From Agrobacterium vitis (GTDB lineage Bacteria; Pseudomonadota; Alphaproteobacteria; Rhizobiales; Rhizobiaceae), in contig NZ_CP146245.1 of the NCBI RefSeq assembly GCF_037039395.1, positions 116,254 through 180,253 on the forward strand: a stretch of 64,000 bases of DNA. Reading direction: 5' to 3'. Every line of letters starts with the position of its first letter. Within the stretch, counting starts at the first letter, position 1. The notes beneath the pieces were generated by a model. The model did not search any database. It was not told the DNA's origin and saw only the letters and a program-made list of their open reading frames with translations. Shown piece after piece: positions 51,758 to 61,281 of this stretch. The position numbers and the translations under genes were made by a program.

Positions 51758-52750
51758 ATGACAGCAAGAATGGCAGAACAATTCGATATGTTTTCGGAAG
51801 AGGTTTCGCGCGACCGGGTGGTCAAGCGTGACATTTCCAAACACGCCAAGCCCGAACAACCTACCGTCTCCATGAGTGAAGAGGAGATGGTCCAGCATCT
51901 CTCACAGACGGGCCGCTACCGCATCCTCACGAAACTCGTGCCGCGGACGATTGCGCCATTCCCGCGTCCGGAATACTCCCTCAAGGGCATCATTCTCGAC
52001 ACCGAGACCACGGGCCTCAATGCGCGCAAGGATGAGATCATCGAGATTGGCGTGATCGCTTTCACCTTCGATGCGACAGGTAGCATTGGTGACGTGACCG
52101 GCATCTATGGTGGGCTTCAGCAGCCGACCATCTCCGTTCCCGCCGAAATCACCAGGCTCACCGGGATCACCAATGATATGGTAACCGGGCAGTCAGTCGA
52201 TATGACTGCGTTGCAGGCGCTGATCGAACCAGCGGATCTGGTGATCGCCCACAATGCCGGTTTCGACCGGCCATTCTGCGAGGCGTTTTCTGATCTGTTC
52301 TCCGGTAAGGCCTGGGCCTGCTCCAACTCCGAGATCGACTGGTCGTCGAGGGGATATGAAGGGACCAAGCTCGGCTACCTGATCGGGCAGGCGGGCTACT
52401 TCCATGATGGTCATCGCGCGGTCGATGACTGTTTCGCGCTCCTGGAGGTCCTCGCCCGAGAGGCTGATGGATCGGCTTCCACCGCGTTCGCGGAACTCTA
52501 CGAAGCAAGCCAACGGTCGCGTGTCCGGATATTTGCTGAGAACAGCCCCTTCGACATGAAGGACCACCTGAAGGCGCGAGGCTATCGCTGGTCGGATGGA
52601 AGCGACGGCCGTCCCAAATCCTGGTGGATCGAGGTTGGGGAAGAAGCGCTCGATGATGAGCTTCGCTATCTCAGGGCTGAAATCTACCGTTATCCAGACG
52701 CAGATCCTCCAATCAAACGCCTCACTGCCTTCGACCGGTTCCGGGCCTGA
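51758..52750 (+). CDS. DEDDh 3'-5' exonuclease (DnaQ-like)
   Basis: The protein has 330 residues from the ATG at 51758; an upstream ATG at 51686 is less likely because the added residues look random. The exonuclease motifs are ILDTETTGLN (Exo I, about residues 79-88), AHNAGFDRPF (Exo II) and HRAVDDCFALLEVL (Exo III, with H and D). A C-terminal 80-residue tail is rich in acidic residues and Trp. It acts on DNA or RNA 3' ends and may proofread or process damage. Its place ahead of the SOS polymerase cluster suggests a repair role. Confidence 0.82.
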   Translation: MTARMAEQFDMFSEEVSRDRVVKRDISKHAKPEQPTVSMSEEEMVQHLSQTGRYRILTKLVPRTIAPFPRPEYSLKGIILDTETTGLNARKDEIIEIGVIAFTFDATGSIGDVTGIYGGLQQPTISVPAEITRLTGITNDMVTGQSVDMTALQALIEPADLVIAHNAGFDRPFCEAFSDLFSGKAWACSNSEIDWSSRGYEGTKLGYLIGQAGYFHDGHRAVDDCFALLEVLAREADGSASTAFAELYEASQRSRVRIFAENSPFDMKDHLKARGYRWSDGSDGRPKSWWIEVGEEALDDELRYLRAEIYRYPDADPPIKRLTAFDRFRA

Positions 52751-52919
52751 TAGCCCCTTCAGCTCATCTCTGATTGGACCCATGCTTTGAGCGCATGGCC
52801 GACCTGAGACCTTGTGCCTTATCGACGGGCGTCCAAGGGCCTATATTCCAATCATCGAAACGACGTTGGAACCGAAGCGAGGTTGCTGGCGTCAAGTGAC
52901 CTCACGAAAGGGGATCATC

Positions 52920-53066
52920 ATGAACGTAGCACGCTCCTTCAACAACTGGCGCAAGTACCGTCAGACCGTTACCGAACTTGGCCGCATGAGCTCGCGTGAG
53001 CTGCAGGACCTCGGCATCAATCGTGCCGACATCCACAGCGTTGCCCGCCAGTCGGTCGCTCGCTAA
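52920..53066 (+). CDS. DUF1127 (YjiS-like) small protein
   Basis: The protein has 48 residues and starts at an ATG behind GAAAGGGG. NNWRKYRQTVTELGRMSSRELQDLGINRADI is the DUF1127 core. In Agrobacterium such short arginine-rich proteins bind RNA and tune growth and phosphate metabolism. It is followed at once by a strong terminator. Confidence 0.88.
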   Translation: MNVARSFNNWRKYRQTVTELGRMSSRELQDLGINRADIHSVARQSVAR

Positions 53067-53099
53067 GCGACGTTTTCCTGCCCATCCTGAATGACACTA

Positions 53100-53126
53100 C
53101 GCCCGCCGATGACGCGGGCGTTTTTG
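53100..53126 (+). terminator. Rho-independent terminator after the DUF1127 gene
   Basis: CGCCCGC and GCGGGCG form a seven-base G/C stem around CGATGA, followed by TTTTTG. Confidence 0.8.
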
Positions 53127-53244
53127 TGTCTGACCGCCGCGAGGCGCTGCGCTGGAGATTTCTTTCGTTAGGAAGGGGCCGTGCATTTTCCGCATAGCTG
53201 CACTGCAGCAAAGTCTATTTAATGTGCGGCGAGAATGGGTATCT

Positions 53245-53412
53245 TGGTTTTCATCGAAGTGATGCACCTCCTCCCGCAGAGCTTCGAATTCAGACGGCCC
53301 ACTCCTTCTCTCAAGGGGCGTCTGTCGGAACAGCGGCACTCCTCCTCCCAGCCGTTGTTCGGTTCTTTTCGGAAAGCCTGCCGCACCTCCTCCCGCGGCA
53401 GGCTTTTTCGTT
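53245..53412 (+). ncRNA. Predicted sRNA with repeated anti-Shine-Dalgarno CCUCCUCCC loops (alpha-r14-like)
   Basis: Three copies of CCTCCTCCC (53267-53275, 53341-53349, 53387-53395) and one degenerate copy (CTCCTTCTC, about 53302) occur within 130 bases. The first is in the loop of a TCGAAG/CTTCGA hairpin (53254-53287), the degenerate one in a CAGACG/CGTCTG hairpin, and the last in the loop of the terminator stem AAAGCCTGCCG/CGGCAGGCTTT followed by TTTTTCG. This is the design of the alpha-r14 family of Rhizobiales (such as NfeR1), which pair with ribosome sites of many mRNAs. The 5' end is not defined. No open frame fits the region. Confidence 0.65.
53373..53412 (+). terminator. Terminator stem of the sRNA
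   Basis: GCCTGCCG/CGGCAGGC with loop CACCTCCTCCC is followed by TTTTT. It lies 16 bases from the end of the convergent dinB and can end transcription from the left. Confidence 0.75.
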
Positions 53413-53427
53413 TTGCGGACTTGCTGA

Positions 53428-54591
53428 TCAGAGCCCGAGAGCTAGCTGCGGTTCTTGCCCGCTTTCTTCCGTGTTAAGGGACGACAGGGTGATCCCCAGG
53501 AGCCGCACTGGACGTTTGAACGGGAACACCGAGGCAAGGAGGTACTCCGCAATTTCCAGCATCTGGTCGATGCCCGAGACGGCTCCCGACACTGTCTGGC
53601 TGCGTGTCGCCTGGCTGAAATCCGAATACTTGATTTTGACGGTGATCGTCTTTCCCGTGATGTCGTGCGCCTCGCAATAGCGCCAGACCTTCTCGGCCAA
53701 CGGCCGCAACTCGGCTTTGGCCAGATCGAGATCGTCGATGTCCTCAACGAACGTGTCCTCGGCGCCAACAGACTTTCGAATGCGATCGGGTCTCACCCGG
53801 CGTTCATCGACCCCACGGGCAATGCCGTAGAAATAAGGACCGGACTTCCCGAAATTCTGCTGAAGGAACGCGAGGGACTTCGACTTGAGATCAAGGCCGG
53901 TCTCTATCCCATGCCGTTTCATCCGCTCGGCGGTGGCCGGCCCGACCCCATGGAACTTCTTCACGGGCAGGGCCTCGACGAAACCTGGTCCGTTCTTCGG
54001 GGTGATGACCGCTTGTCCATTCGGCTTGTTCAGATCGCTTGCCATTTTCGCGAGGAACTTGTTGTAGGAAATGCCGGCCGAGGCATTGAGACCGGTGACC
54101 TCTTTGATCTTGGCGCGGATCTCCAGCGCGATCTCGGTGGCGATTTCCATGCCCTTCAAGTTCTCCGTGACATCGAGATAGGCCTCGTCGAGTGACAGTG
54201 GCTCGATCAGCGGCGTGTATTCGGCGAAGATTTCGCGGATTTGCTGGGAAACCGCCTTATAGACGTCGAACCGTGGAGGCACAAAGATCAGGTCCGGACA
54301 TTTGCGCTTGGCGGTCACCGACGGCATGGCCGAATGCACGCCGAAGACACGGGCCTCGTAACTTGCGGCCGCCACAACGCCACGTGCCGCGGATCCACCG
54401 ACGGCCAATGGCTTTCCGCGCAGCTCCGGATTGTCACGTTGCTCGACCGAGGCATAAAAGGCATCCATATCGACATGGACGATTTTGCGCACGGGTTGCA
54501 CGCCACCCTTTCCGTCAGTTCCCAGACGGTAAACCGGCATTTCGTGAACAGGAATCTGACTGCTTTGGTCGTGCAGGGTGCTGGTAATCAA
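53428..54591 (-). CDS. dinB: DNA polymerase IV (DinB, Y family)
   Basis: The protein has 387 residues from a TTG that overlaps the preceding stop; an ATG at 54540 would give 370 residues and keeps everything essential. Catalytic motifs VDMDAFYASVEQRD and LSLDEAYLDVT, the helix-hairpin-helix AERMKRHGIETG and the little-finger domain are present. The C-terminal PQLALGL is a beta-clamp binding motif. It performs translesion synthesis. It is the last gene of a minus-strand operon with the SRAP protein and a small zinc-motif protein. Confidence 0.92.
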   Translation of the reverse strand: MITSTLHDQSSQIPVHEMPVYRLGTDGKGGVQPVRKIVHVDMDAFYASVEQRDNPELRGKPLAVGGSAARGVVAAASYEARVFGVHSAMPSVTAKRKCPDLIFVPPRFDVYKAVSQQIREIFAEYTPLIEPLSLDEAYLDVTENLKGMEIATEIALEIRAKIKEVTGLNASAGISYNKFLAKMASDLNKPNGQAVITPKNGPGFVEALPVKKFHGVGPATAERMKRHGIETGLDLKSKSLAFLQQNFGKSGPYFYGIARGVDERRVRPDRIRKSVGAEDTFVEDIDDLDLAKAELRPLAEKVWRYCEAHDITGKTITVKIKYSDFSQATRSQTVSGAVSGIDQMLEIAEYLLASVFPFKRPVRLLGITLSSLNTEESGQEPQLALGL

Positions 54592-55265
54592 AGCAACAGA
54601 CCTTCCTCGTCCGGCTTCGGTTTGGCCTGTGGCGGCACGATCACCAGCATGTTGCCCGGGAGCGGACGCTGTAGGTGGCGGGCTTCATCCCACGGTGCTG
54701 TCAGCCAGGTCTCGACTTCTTCAGGCGTAGTCAGGATGGACGGCATAGCCTTTTGATGAATCGGCGAGACAATCTCGTTGGGCGAGGTCGTCAGAAATCC
54801 AAACAGCTCGTATTCCTGCTCGCCATCCCTGACCTTCCGTACGCCTTTCCAGGGCGTCCAGAAGCCCGCGAAAAACATCAGCGGCCGATCTTCATTGCCG
54901 GCGAACCAGGCGTTCGGCACGCGCCCGCCCTCAATCTTGCTGGCTGGATCCGGTTCGGCAAAGGAGGTGAACGGCACGACGCAGCGGCTGGTTGGGCCGA
55001 GCCACCGCCGCCAGTGCGGCGAACTCACATTGCGAATATTGGTGACGCCGGGGTCGTAATTCTTCACAAAGGCCGGCGGCGACGGCATTCCCCAAGTCGC
55101 CCGGGCAATCTCGCGCTGTCCGTCCTCGGCAACGCGGACAATCGGCGCCTGATAGCCTGGATAAACATCGAAGGAGGCTTCATTCCAGCCGGCTCGATCC
55201 CGGAACGCCTTTGTAAATTGTAGAACCGCGTCGCGCGTGGTCGTCACATTATAGAGATTGCACAC
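54588..55265 (-). CDS. SRAP-family protein (YedK/HMCES), abasic-site protection
   Basis: The protein has 225 residues from a GTG behind AGGAGG. This start puts the catalytic cysteine at position 2 (CNLYN), as required once the initiator Met is removed, which decides the start. The other conserved residues are the SFAEP glutamate and the PIHQKAMP histidine. SRAP proteins form a thiazolidine crosslink with abasic sites in single-stranded DNA. The gene overlaps dinB, so shielding and bypass of abasic sites would be co-expressed. Confidence 0.9.
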   Translation of the reverse strand: MCNLYNVTTTRDAVLQFTKAFRDRAGWNEASFDVYPGYQAPIVRVAEDGQREIARATWGMPSPPAFVKNYDPGVTNIRNVSSPHWRRWLGPTSRCVVPFTSFAEPDPASKIEGGRVPNAWFAGNEDRPLMFFAGFWTPWKGVRKVRDGEQEYELFGFLTTSPNEIVSPIHQKAMPSILTTPEEVETWLTAPWDEARHLQRPLPGNMLVIVPPQAKPKPDEEGLLL

Positions 55266-55347
55266 TACCCGTCCTCCTATCCAATGCTGGTCAAGGCGAA
55301 GTTTCCGACCCCTTCGGAACGCAATCAATCTTTGAAATCTCCAGCGA

Positions 55348-55608
55348 TCACGTGGGCTTTTGCGGCTCAAAAACCACGGCCGCCTCCAGCAAACAGGGAA
55401 ATCCCGTCCCGCATCTATCCTGCCCGTCAGAACCGTGCATCTTGTCGCAACCCATTGCCATGCGACGGCGAAGATCGACAAAACGCATGCTGGCGCCGAA
55501 CTGTTTCACCAGCGCCTTGCGATCAAGCTCGCCCTCTTGCCCGCACGGCTTGCATTCGACGGTAATCACCGGTCCCTTGAAATCTCTGAGCGTCAGCAGG
55601 CCGGCCAT
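55348..55608 (-). CDS. Small cysteine-motif protein ahead of the SRAP gene
   Basis: The protein has 86 residues. CKPCGQEGELDRKALVKQFG and a second set of cysteines (GCDKMHGSDGQDRCGTGFPC) suggest one or two zinc-binding clusters. No family name can be given. It is 82 bases upstream of the SRAP gene in the same direction and is likely the first gene of that operon. Its promoter would lie in 55609-55815, which also contains the LexA box. Confidence 0.6.
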   Translation of the reverse strand: MAGLLTLRDFKGPVITVECKPCGQEGELDRKALVKQFGASMRFVDLRRRMAMGCDKMHGSDGQDRCGTGFPCLLEAAVVFEPQKPT

Positions 55609-55751
55609 ATTTCTATTTTCTCATCTACGATATTTTTCGTCACATTCAGCATCGAATTGAATCTGCTTGATGAATCGATTGAGCAACAGCCGTCTCGTGA
55701 TGCTGGCCGCAGTCCACCCGATTCTTGCCCGTTGACTCACCGCCGATTAAA

Positions 55752-55766
55752 GAACAAAAACAGAAC
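55752..55766. promoter_or_regulatory. LexA (SOS) box
   Basis: GAACAAAAACAGAAC is GAAC-N7-GAAC, the reverse of the alphaproteobacterial LexA site GTTC-N7-GTTC. It is 50 bases upstream of imuA and 144 bases from the divergent small gene, so it may control both operons. Confidence 0.85.
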
Positions 55767-55815
55767 ATATCAGCTTTTTGTGGCTATGCAAATGCACTAT
55801 TGACGTAGGAAACCG

Positions 55816-56925
55816 ATGCCAGTCACCGCCGCCAACCCCGTCATTTCCGAACTTCAGGACCGCATCCGGCGGCTTGAGGGCGGAGCTGCGCGCAAGGGCG
55901 GGGTGCTGTCGTTCGGAATAGCCGAGATCGACGCAAAGCTTCCCGGTGGGGGGCTTGCCTGCGGTGCACTGCACGAAGTGGCTGGTGGTGGCGCCGACGC
56001 GGTCCATGGTGCCGCCGCCGCTCTGTTCGTCGCGGGGATCGTAGCGCGCACCAAGGGCGACATCCTTTGGTGCCTGGCGCGGCCGGATCTGTTCGCGCCG
56101 GCATTGGCACAAGCAGGCCTCCATCATGATCGGGTGATCTATGTCGAGGCCGACCGGGAAGAGGATGTGCTCACGAATTTCGAGGAGGGTCTTCGGTTTG
56201 GCGGGCTTGGCGCGGTCGTCGCCGAACTGGTGCGTTTGCCGATGACAGCCTCGCGGCGCTTGCAGCTGGCGGCCGAGGCCTCAGGCACGCTTGGCATTGC
56301 ACTTCGACGATGGCGGCGTCCAGCGGAGGCTGCCGATTTTGGACAGCCGACGGCAGCAACGACACGGTGGCGCATCAGCGTTTTGCCCTCCGAGCCGCTT
56401 CCCGTGCCGGGCATCGGGCGGGCGCGCTGGCTGGCCGAACTAATCAGAGCGAGAGCCGGCGAGGCTGCAGAAATTGAAATAGGTGCCTGCGATGCCACGG
56501 GTCGTATCAGTCTTTCTCCCCACGCTCGCGACGGACAGGATCAGGCGCGCCGATCCCGGAATTTTGCCTGCAACACCGGTCGTTGTCGTCTCCCACAGCG
56601 GATCGAAACGCACCGTGGCCGCAGTCGACGCGGCGGCCTTCAAGGTCGGGGTGCGTGTCGGTATGCCCGCCGCCAAAGCCCAGGCGATGATATCCGGCCT
56701 ACATTTGGTCGATGCCGATCCGGCCGGCGACGCCTTGGCAATCGAGCGCCTGGCGCTTTGGATGCTGCGCCAATATACGCCTGTCGTAGCGACAGACAGT
56801 CCCGACGGGGTCGTCATGGATACCGAGGGGGCCGACCATCTACGCGGCGGCGAACTGCTTATGCTCACCGGCCTCGTCAACGCTCTGAGAGGTCGCGGCC
56901 TTCAGGCCCGTGGCGCCATCGCTGA
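55816..56925 (+). CDS. imuA: ImuA, SOS mutagenesis accessory protein (run-on C terminus)
   Basis: The frame has 369 residues. The first 245 or so are a RecA/SulA-like ImuA: ELQDRIRRLEGG, FGIAEIDAKLPGGGLACGALHEVAGGG, and the LPGGGLA P-loop-like strand. ImuA recruits and helps ImuB and DnaE2 at stalled forks. Relatives are about 250 residues long and end shortly after the [10 protein letters not shown] segment. Here the frame runs on for about 120 Arg- and Gly-rich residues that are only the imuB sequence read in another frame. The normal stop seems lost, making a 434-base overlap with imuB. Confidence 0.85.
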   Translation: MPVTAANPVISELQDRIRRLEGGAARKGGVLSFGIAEIDAKLPGGGLACGALHEVAGGGADAVHGAAAALFVAGIVARTKGDILWCLARPDLFAPALAQAGLHHDRVIYVEADREEDVLTNFEEGLRFGGLGAVVAELVRLPMTASRRLQLAAEASGTLGIALRRWRRPAEAADFGQPTAATTRWRISVLPSEPLPVPGIGRARWLAELIRARAGEAAEIEIGACDATGRISLSPHARDGQDQARRSRNFACNTGRCRLPQRIETHRGRSRRGGLQGRGACRYARRQSPGDDIRPTFGRCRSGRRRLGNRAPGALDAAPIYACRSDRQSRRGRHGYRGGRPSTRRRTAYAHRPRQRSERSRPSGPWRHR

Positions 56926-58003
56926 CACCTGGGGCTGCGCTCACGCCATTGCCCGCGCCACGCGGCGAGAGGTGATCATCGTGCCAGTGGGTGAGACAGC
57001 AAAGGCCGTCGTCAACCTGCCGATTTCCAGCCTTCGTCTGCCTTCCGACATCGTCGGCGGTCTGGCGGTGCTCGGGTTTCGCACCGTCGGCGAGCTTTCC
57101 GCAACGCCGCGGGCGCCTCTGACACTGCGTTTCGGGCCGGAGGTCGGCCGCAGGCTCGATCAGATGTTTGGATGTCTCGCCGAACCGATCGATCCCATTC
57201 GCACCGTTGAGTTCGTCGAGGTGTCCCGGTCGTTCTCCGAGCCGATCGGCGCGGCCGAGACCATCGCCAAATATATCGGCAAGCTCGTGGTCGAACTCTG
57301 TGCCGCCTTGGAGACGCGCGGGCAGGGCGTTCGCCGCGCCGATCTGATCATCTACCGCGTCGACAACACATTGCAGTCCCTGCGTGCCGGCACGGCAAAG
57401 CCGGTGCGCGATATCCCTCATCTGACAAAGCTTCTCTGTTCCAGCATCGAGAAGATCGATCCCGGTTTCGGCATCGAGAAACTGTCCCTTGCCGCAACGA
57501 TGATCGAACCGTTCGAAGAAAAGCAGTCGATCTCCTCACTGGTCGAAGAAACCATCGTCGATGTTACACCGCTGCTCGACAGTTTTGGAAATCGCGGCCA
57601 GCGCATGTACCGGCTGGCGCCTGTCGAAAGCGACGTCCCCGAGCGCAATGTCGGACGTGTCTCCCCCGTTTCCGCGAAACTCGGTCAAGCCTGGCCGACG
57701 CGCTGGCCGCGGCCAAGCCGCATGCTGGCGCGCCCGGAGCGGATCGAGGTGATTGCGCTCACGCCCGACCATCCGCCGGCATCGATGACCTGGCGCGGCA
57801 AACGCCGGCGCATCAAGCGTGGTGACGGGCCGGAACGGGTGTTCGGCGAGTGGTGGGTTCGTTCCTCCGAGATGGAGGCGGTCAGGGACTATTACTCTGT
57901 CGAGGATGAGGACGGTAATCGCTTCTGGGTCTATCGCTCCGGCGACGGGCTGGATCCCGCAACCGGAACGGCCAAATGGTTCCTGCACGGGATCTATGGC
58001 TGA
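56492..58003 (+). CDS. imuB: ImuB, Y-family-like polymerase subunit
   Basis: The protein has 503 residues from the ATG at 56492; a GTG three codons earlier is an alternative. It has the Y-family fold ([15 protein letters not shown] at the start, [16 protein letters not shown] in place of the catalytic acidic residues). The polymerase active site is degenerate, as in other ImuB proteins, which serve as a clamp-binding hub between ImuA and DnaE2. It is long on the C-terminal side, ending in the RVFGEWWVR...[16 protein letters not shown] segment. The TGA overlaps the dnaE2 ATG (TGATG). Confidence 0.93.
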   Translation: MPRVVSVFLPTLATDRIRRADPGILPATPVVVVSHSGSKRTVAAVDAAAFKVGVRVGMPAAKAQAMISGLHLVDADPAGDALAIERLALWMLRQYTPVVATDSPDGVVMDTEGADHLRGGELLMLTGLVNALRGRGLQARGAIADTWGCAHAIARATRREVIIVPVGETAKAVVNLPISSLRLPSDIVGGLAVLGFRTVGELSATPRAPLTLRFGPEVGRRLDQMFGCLAEPIDPIRTVEFVEVSRSFSEPIGAAETIAKYIGKLVVELCAALETRGQGVRRADLIIYRVDNTLQSLRAGTAKPVRDIPHLTKLLCSSIEKIDPGFGIEKLSLAATMIEPFEEKQSISSLVEETIVDVTPLLDSFGNRGQRMYRLAPVESDVPERNVGRVSPVSAKLGQAWPTRWPRPSRMLARPERIEVIALTPDHPPASMTWRGKRRRIKRGDGPERVFGEWWVRSSEMEAVRDYYSVEDEDGNRFWVYRSGDGLDPATGTAKWFLHGIYG

Positions 58004-61000
58004 TGCGCTACGCCGAACTCCAGGTCACCAGTCATTTCTCCTTCCTGCGTGGCGCGTCAGGCTGCGATGAACTGTTTGCGACCGCCAAGGCCCTCGGCGT
58101 TGAGGCGCTTGGCATCGTCGATCGCAACAGCCTGGCTGGGATCGTGCGTGCCTGGGAAGCGGCCAAGGAAACCGGCGTCCGGCTGGTTGTTGGCTGCAGG
58201 CTCGAGCTGACGGACGGCACGTCGATGCTGGTCTATCCGACGGACCGGGCCGCCTATTCGAGGCTTTGCCGGCTTCTGTCACTTGGCAAGGAGCGGGGCG
58301 GCAAAGCCAAATGCATCCTCGATCTGAAGGATGTGGCCCTTTATGCAGAGGGACTACTTGCCGTCCTCATCCCCGAAGAGGCCGATGATGCCTGCGCCGT
58401 CCTGCTGCGCAAGCTGAAGGAGATATTTGGTGACCGCGCCTATATGGCGCTGACGCTGCGCCGGCGGCCCAATGACCAGCTGCGGCTGTACGAGCTCAAC
58501 AACCTAGCGATCAGGCACAAGGTTCGGCCTGTAGTCACCAACGACGTGTTGTTTCACGATCCGGGCAGGCGACAGCTGCAGGATGTCGTCACCTGCATTC
58601 GCCATCGCACCACCATCGACCGGGCCGGCTTCCTGCGCGAACGGCATGCCGATCGTTTTCTCAAGCCGCCGGAGGAAATGCACCGGCTGTTCAGCCGCTA
58701 TCCAGATGCACTGGCCCGCACCCGCGAGATTGTCGATCGCTGTCGCTTCGACATGAGCGAACTGACATACCAATATCCTGAGGAAGCGATCATCCCCGGA
58801 CTGACGGCGCAGCAGACACTGGAAAAATTCACCTGGGAAGGCGTGCGGGATCGCTATCCCGAGGGTGTGCCTGACGATGTGGTGAAGACCCTCAATCACG
58901 AACTCGATCTGATCCGCAAACTCGACTACGCACCGTACTTCCTGACGGTCTACAGCATCGTCCGCTTTGCCCGATCTCAAGATATTCTCTGCCAGGGCCG
59001 AGGAAGTGCCGCCAATTCCGCCGTCTGTTATGTGCTGGGGATCACGGCGATCGATCCGGCCGCAAACGATCTGCTGTTCGAGCGCTTTATCTCAGCCGAG
59101 CGCAACGAGCCGCCCGACATCGACGTCGATTTCGAACATGCCAGACGCGAAGAGGTGATCCAGTGGATCTACAAGACCTATGGCCGGCAGAAGGCTGCCC
59201 TTTGCGCGACCGTCGCCCGCTACCGCGCCAAGGGTGCGCTTCGTGATGTCGGAAAGGTGCTCGGCCTGCCCGAAGACATGATCACGGCGCTGTCGGCCGG
59301 TGTCTGGGGCTGGAGCAAGGAGGGCGTCGGCGAAAAGCAGGTCAACGAGCTGAACATGAACATGTCCGACCGCCGCCTGCGGCTGACATTGGAACTGGCG
59401 CAACAACTGATGGGCGCCCCTCGCCATCTGGGCCAGCATCCGGGTGGCTTCGTCCTGACCAATGACCGCCTCGACGAACTGGTGCCGATCGAGCAGGCCC
59501 GAATGGAGGATCGGCAAACGATCGAATGGGACAAGGACGATATCGAGGCGCTCAAGTTCATGAAGGTGGATGTGCTGGCCTTGGGCATGTTGACCTGCAT
59601 GGCCAAGGGCTTTGCATTGCTGGAAGAGCACAAGGGAGTGAAGCTTGATCTCGCCACCATCGAGCAGGAGGACCCGGCGACTTACGCGATGATCCGCAAG
59701 GCCGACACGCTCGGCACGTTCCAGATCGAGTCGCGCGCGCAGATGTCGATGTTGCCGCGGCTGAAACCCCAAACCTATTACGACCTGGTCATCCAGGTTG
59801 CGATCGTTCGCCCCGGGCCGATCCAGGGCGATATGGTGCACCCATATCTTCGCCGGCGCGAGGGCAAGGAGGCGGTTGTCTACCCGAAGCCGGAACTGGA
59901 GGCCGTGCTCGGCAAGACGCTGGGCGTGCCATTGTTTCAGGAAAGCGCCATGAAAGTCGCGATCGTCTGTGCCGGTTTTACCGCCGGGGAGGCCGATGCG
60001 CTGAGGCGTTCGATGGCGACCTTCAAGTTCACCGGCGGGGTCAGCAAGTTCAAGGACAAGCTGGTCCAGGGCATGGTGAAAAACGGCTACACGGAAGAGT
60101 TTGCCGAAAAGACCTTCTCGCAGCTTGAGGGTTTTGGCTCCTATGGCTTTCCGGAAAGCCATGCCGCCTCCTTTGCTCTCATCGCTTACGCCTCATCCCA
60201 TATGAAATGCCACTATCCGGATGTGTTCTGTGCGGCCCTTATCAATGCGCAACCGATGGGATTCTATGCGCCAGCGCAGATCGTCACGGATGCCCGAGCC
60301 CACGGGGTGGCAATCCGGCCGGTCTGTATCAATCGCTCGCGATGGGACTGCACGCTCGAAGAGATCGAGGAAACCGACAGCCATGCCGTGCGTCTCGGAA
60401 TGCGTCTGGTAAAGGGGCTGCCTGAACAGGATGCGGCAAAAATCGCGGTGGCGCGCGGCGACGAGCCTTTCGTTTCCATCGACGATATGTGGCGGCGCGC
60501 CGGCGTGTCGTCGGCCTCCCTGGTCAAGCTCGCCGAAGCCGATGCGTTCCGGCCTTCTCTCAAACTTGAAAGACGCGATGCGCTATGGGCGATCAAGGCC
60601 TTGCGCGACGAACCGCTCCCGCTATTTGCTGCGGCCGCCGATCGCGAACGGGCGGTGATTGCCGAACAGCAGGAACCGGACGTGACGCTTCGGCAGATGA
60701 CCGAGGGCGCGAATGTCGTGGAGGACTACGGACATACCGGTGTGACACTGCGAGCTCATCCGGTCAGTTTCCTGCGCGACGATCTCACCCGCCGAAATAT
60801 CGTCACCTGCGCCGAGGCAACCTCGGCCCGCGATGGTCGCTGGTTGATGACATCAGGCCTTGTTCTCGTCCGGCAGAAACCGGGAAGCGCCAAGGGCGTC
60901 ATGTTCATGACCATCGAGGATGAGACAGGTATCGCCAATGTCGTCGTCTGGCCGAGCCTGTTCGAAAAGCAGCGCCGCGTCGTGCTCGGATCCGCAATGA

Positions 61001-61266
61001 TGGCGATCAACGGCAAGATCCAGCGCGAAGGGGGCGTCGTGCATCTGGTGGCGCAACGGATGTTCGATCTGACCAGCGATCTGGCAAGCTTGGGCGAGCG
61101 GGACACATTTCTGTTGCCATCAGGACGGGGCGACGAGTTCGCACATGGTTCACCGGGAAGTCCGGATAGCCGCGAGCGGCCGACTATGGGCGTCAAGGCG
61201 CGGGAAGTTTACATACCCGATCTTCATATCGATACGCTGAAGGTGAAGAGCCGGAATTTTCAGTGA
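58003..61266 (+). CDS. dnaE2: DnaE2, error-prone DNA polymerase III alpha subunit (ImuC)
   Basis: The protein has 1087 residues from the ATG overlapping the imuB stop. The PHP domain ([22 protein letters not shown]) is followed by the polymerase palm, with [19 protein letters not shown] and [21 protein letters not shown] holding the catalytic aspartates. The fingers and tandem HhH follow, then a C-terminal OB fold ([28 protein letters not shown]). It is the polymerase of the ImuA-ImuB-DnaE2 mutasome that copies damaged DNA under SOS. All parts are present, so the cassette looks functional. Confidence 0.96.
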   Translation: MRYAELQVTSHFSFLRGASGCDELFATAKALGVEALGIVDRNSLAGIVRAWEAAKETGVRLVVGCRLELTDGTSMLVYPTDRAAYSRLCRLLSLGKERGGKAKCILDLKDVALYAEGLLAVLIPEEADDACAVLLRKLKEIFGDRAYMALTLRRRPNDQLRLYELNNLAIRHKVRPVVTNDVLFHDPGRRQLQDVVTCIRHRTTIDRAGFLRERHADRFLKPPEEMHRLFSRYPDALARTREIVDRCRFDMSELTYQYPEEAIIPGLTAQQTLEKFTWEGVRDRYPEGVPDDVVKTLNHELDLIRKLDYAPYFLTVYSIVRFARSQDILCQGRGSAANSAVCYVLGITAIDPAANDLLFERFISAERNEPPDIDVDFEHARREEVIQWIYKTYGRQKAALCATVARYRAKGALRDVGKVLGLPEDMITALSAGVWGWSKEGVGEKQVNELNMNMSDRRLRLTLELAQQLMGAPRHLGQHPGGFVLTNDRLDELVPIEQARMEDRQTIEWDKDDIEALKFMKVDVLALGMLTCMAKGFALLEEHKGVKLDLATIEQEDPATYAMIRKADTLGTFQIESRAQMSMLPRLKPQTYYDLVIQVAIVRPGPIQGDMVHPYLRRREGKEAVVYPKPELEAVLGKTLGVPLFQESAMKVAIVCAGFTAGEADALRRSMATFKFTGGVSKFKDKLVQGMVKNGYTEEFAEKTFSQLEGFGSYGFPESHAASFALIAYASSHMKCHYPDVFCAALINAQPMGFYAPAQIVTDARAHGVAIRPVCINRSRWDCTLEEIEETDSHAVRLGMRLVKGLPEQDAAKIAVARGDEPFVSIDDMWRRAGVSSASLVKLAEADAFRPSLKLERRDALWAIKALRDEPLPLFAAAADRERAVIAEQQEPDVTLRQMTEGANVVEDYGHTGVTLRAHPVSFLRDDLTRRNIVTCAEATSARDGRWLMTSGLVLVRQKPGSAKGVMFMTIEDETGIANVVVWPSLFEKQRRVVLGSAMMAINGKIQREGGVVHLVAQRMFDLTSDLASLGERDTFLLPSGRGDEFAHGSPGSPDSRERPTMGVKAREVYIPDLHIDTLKVKSRNFQ

Positions 61267-61281
61267 ACCGCCTATGAGCGG

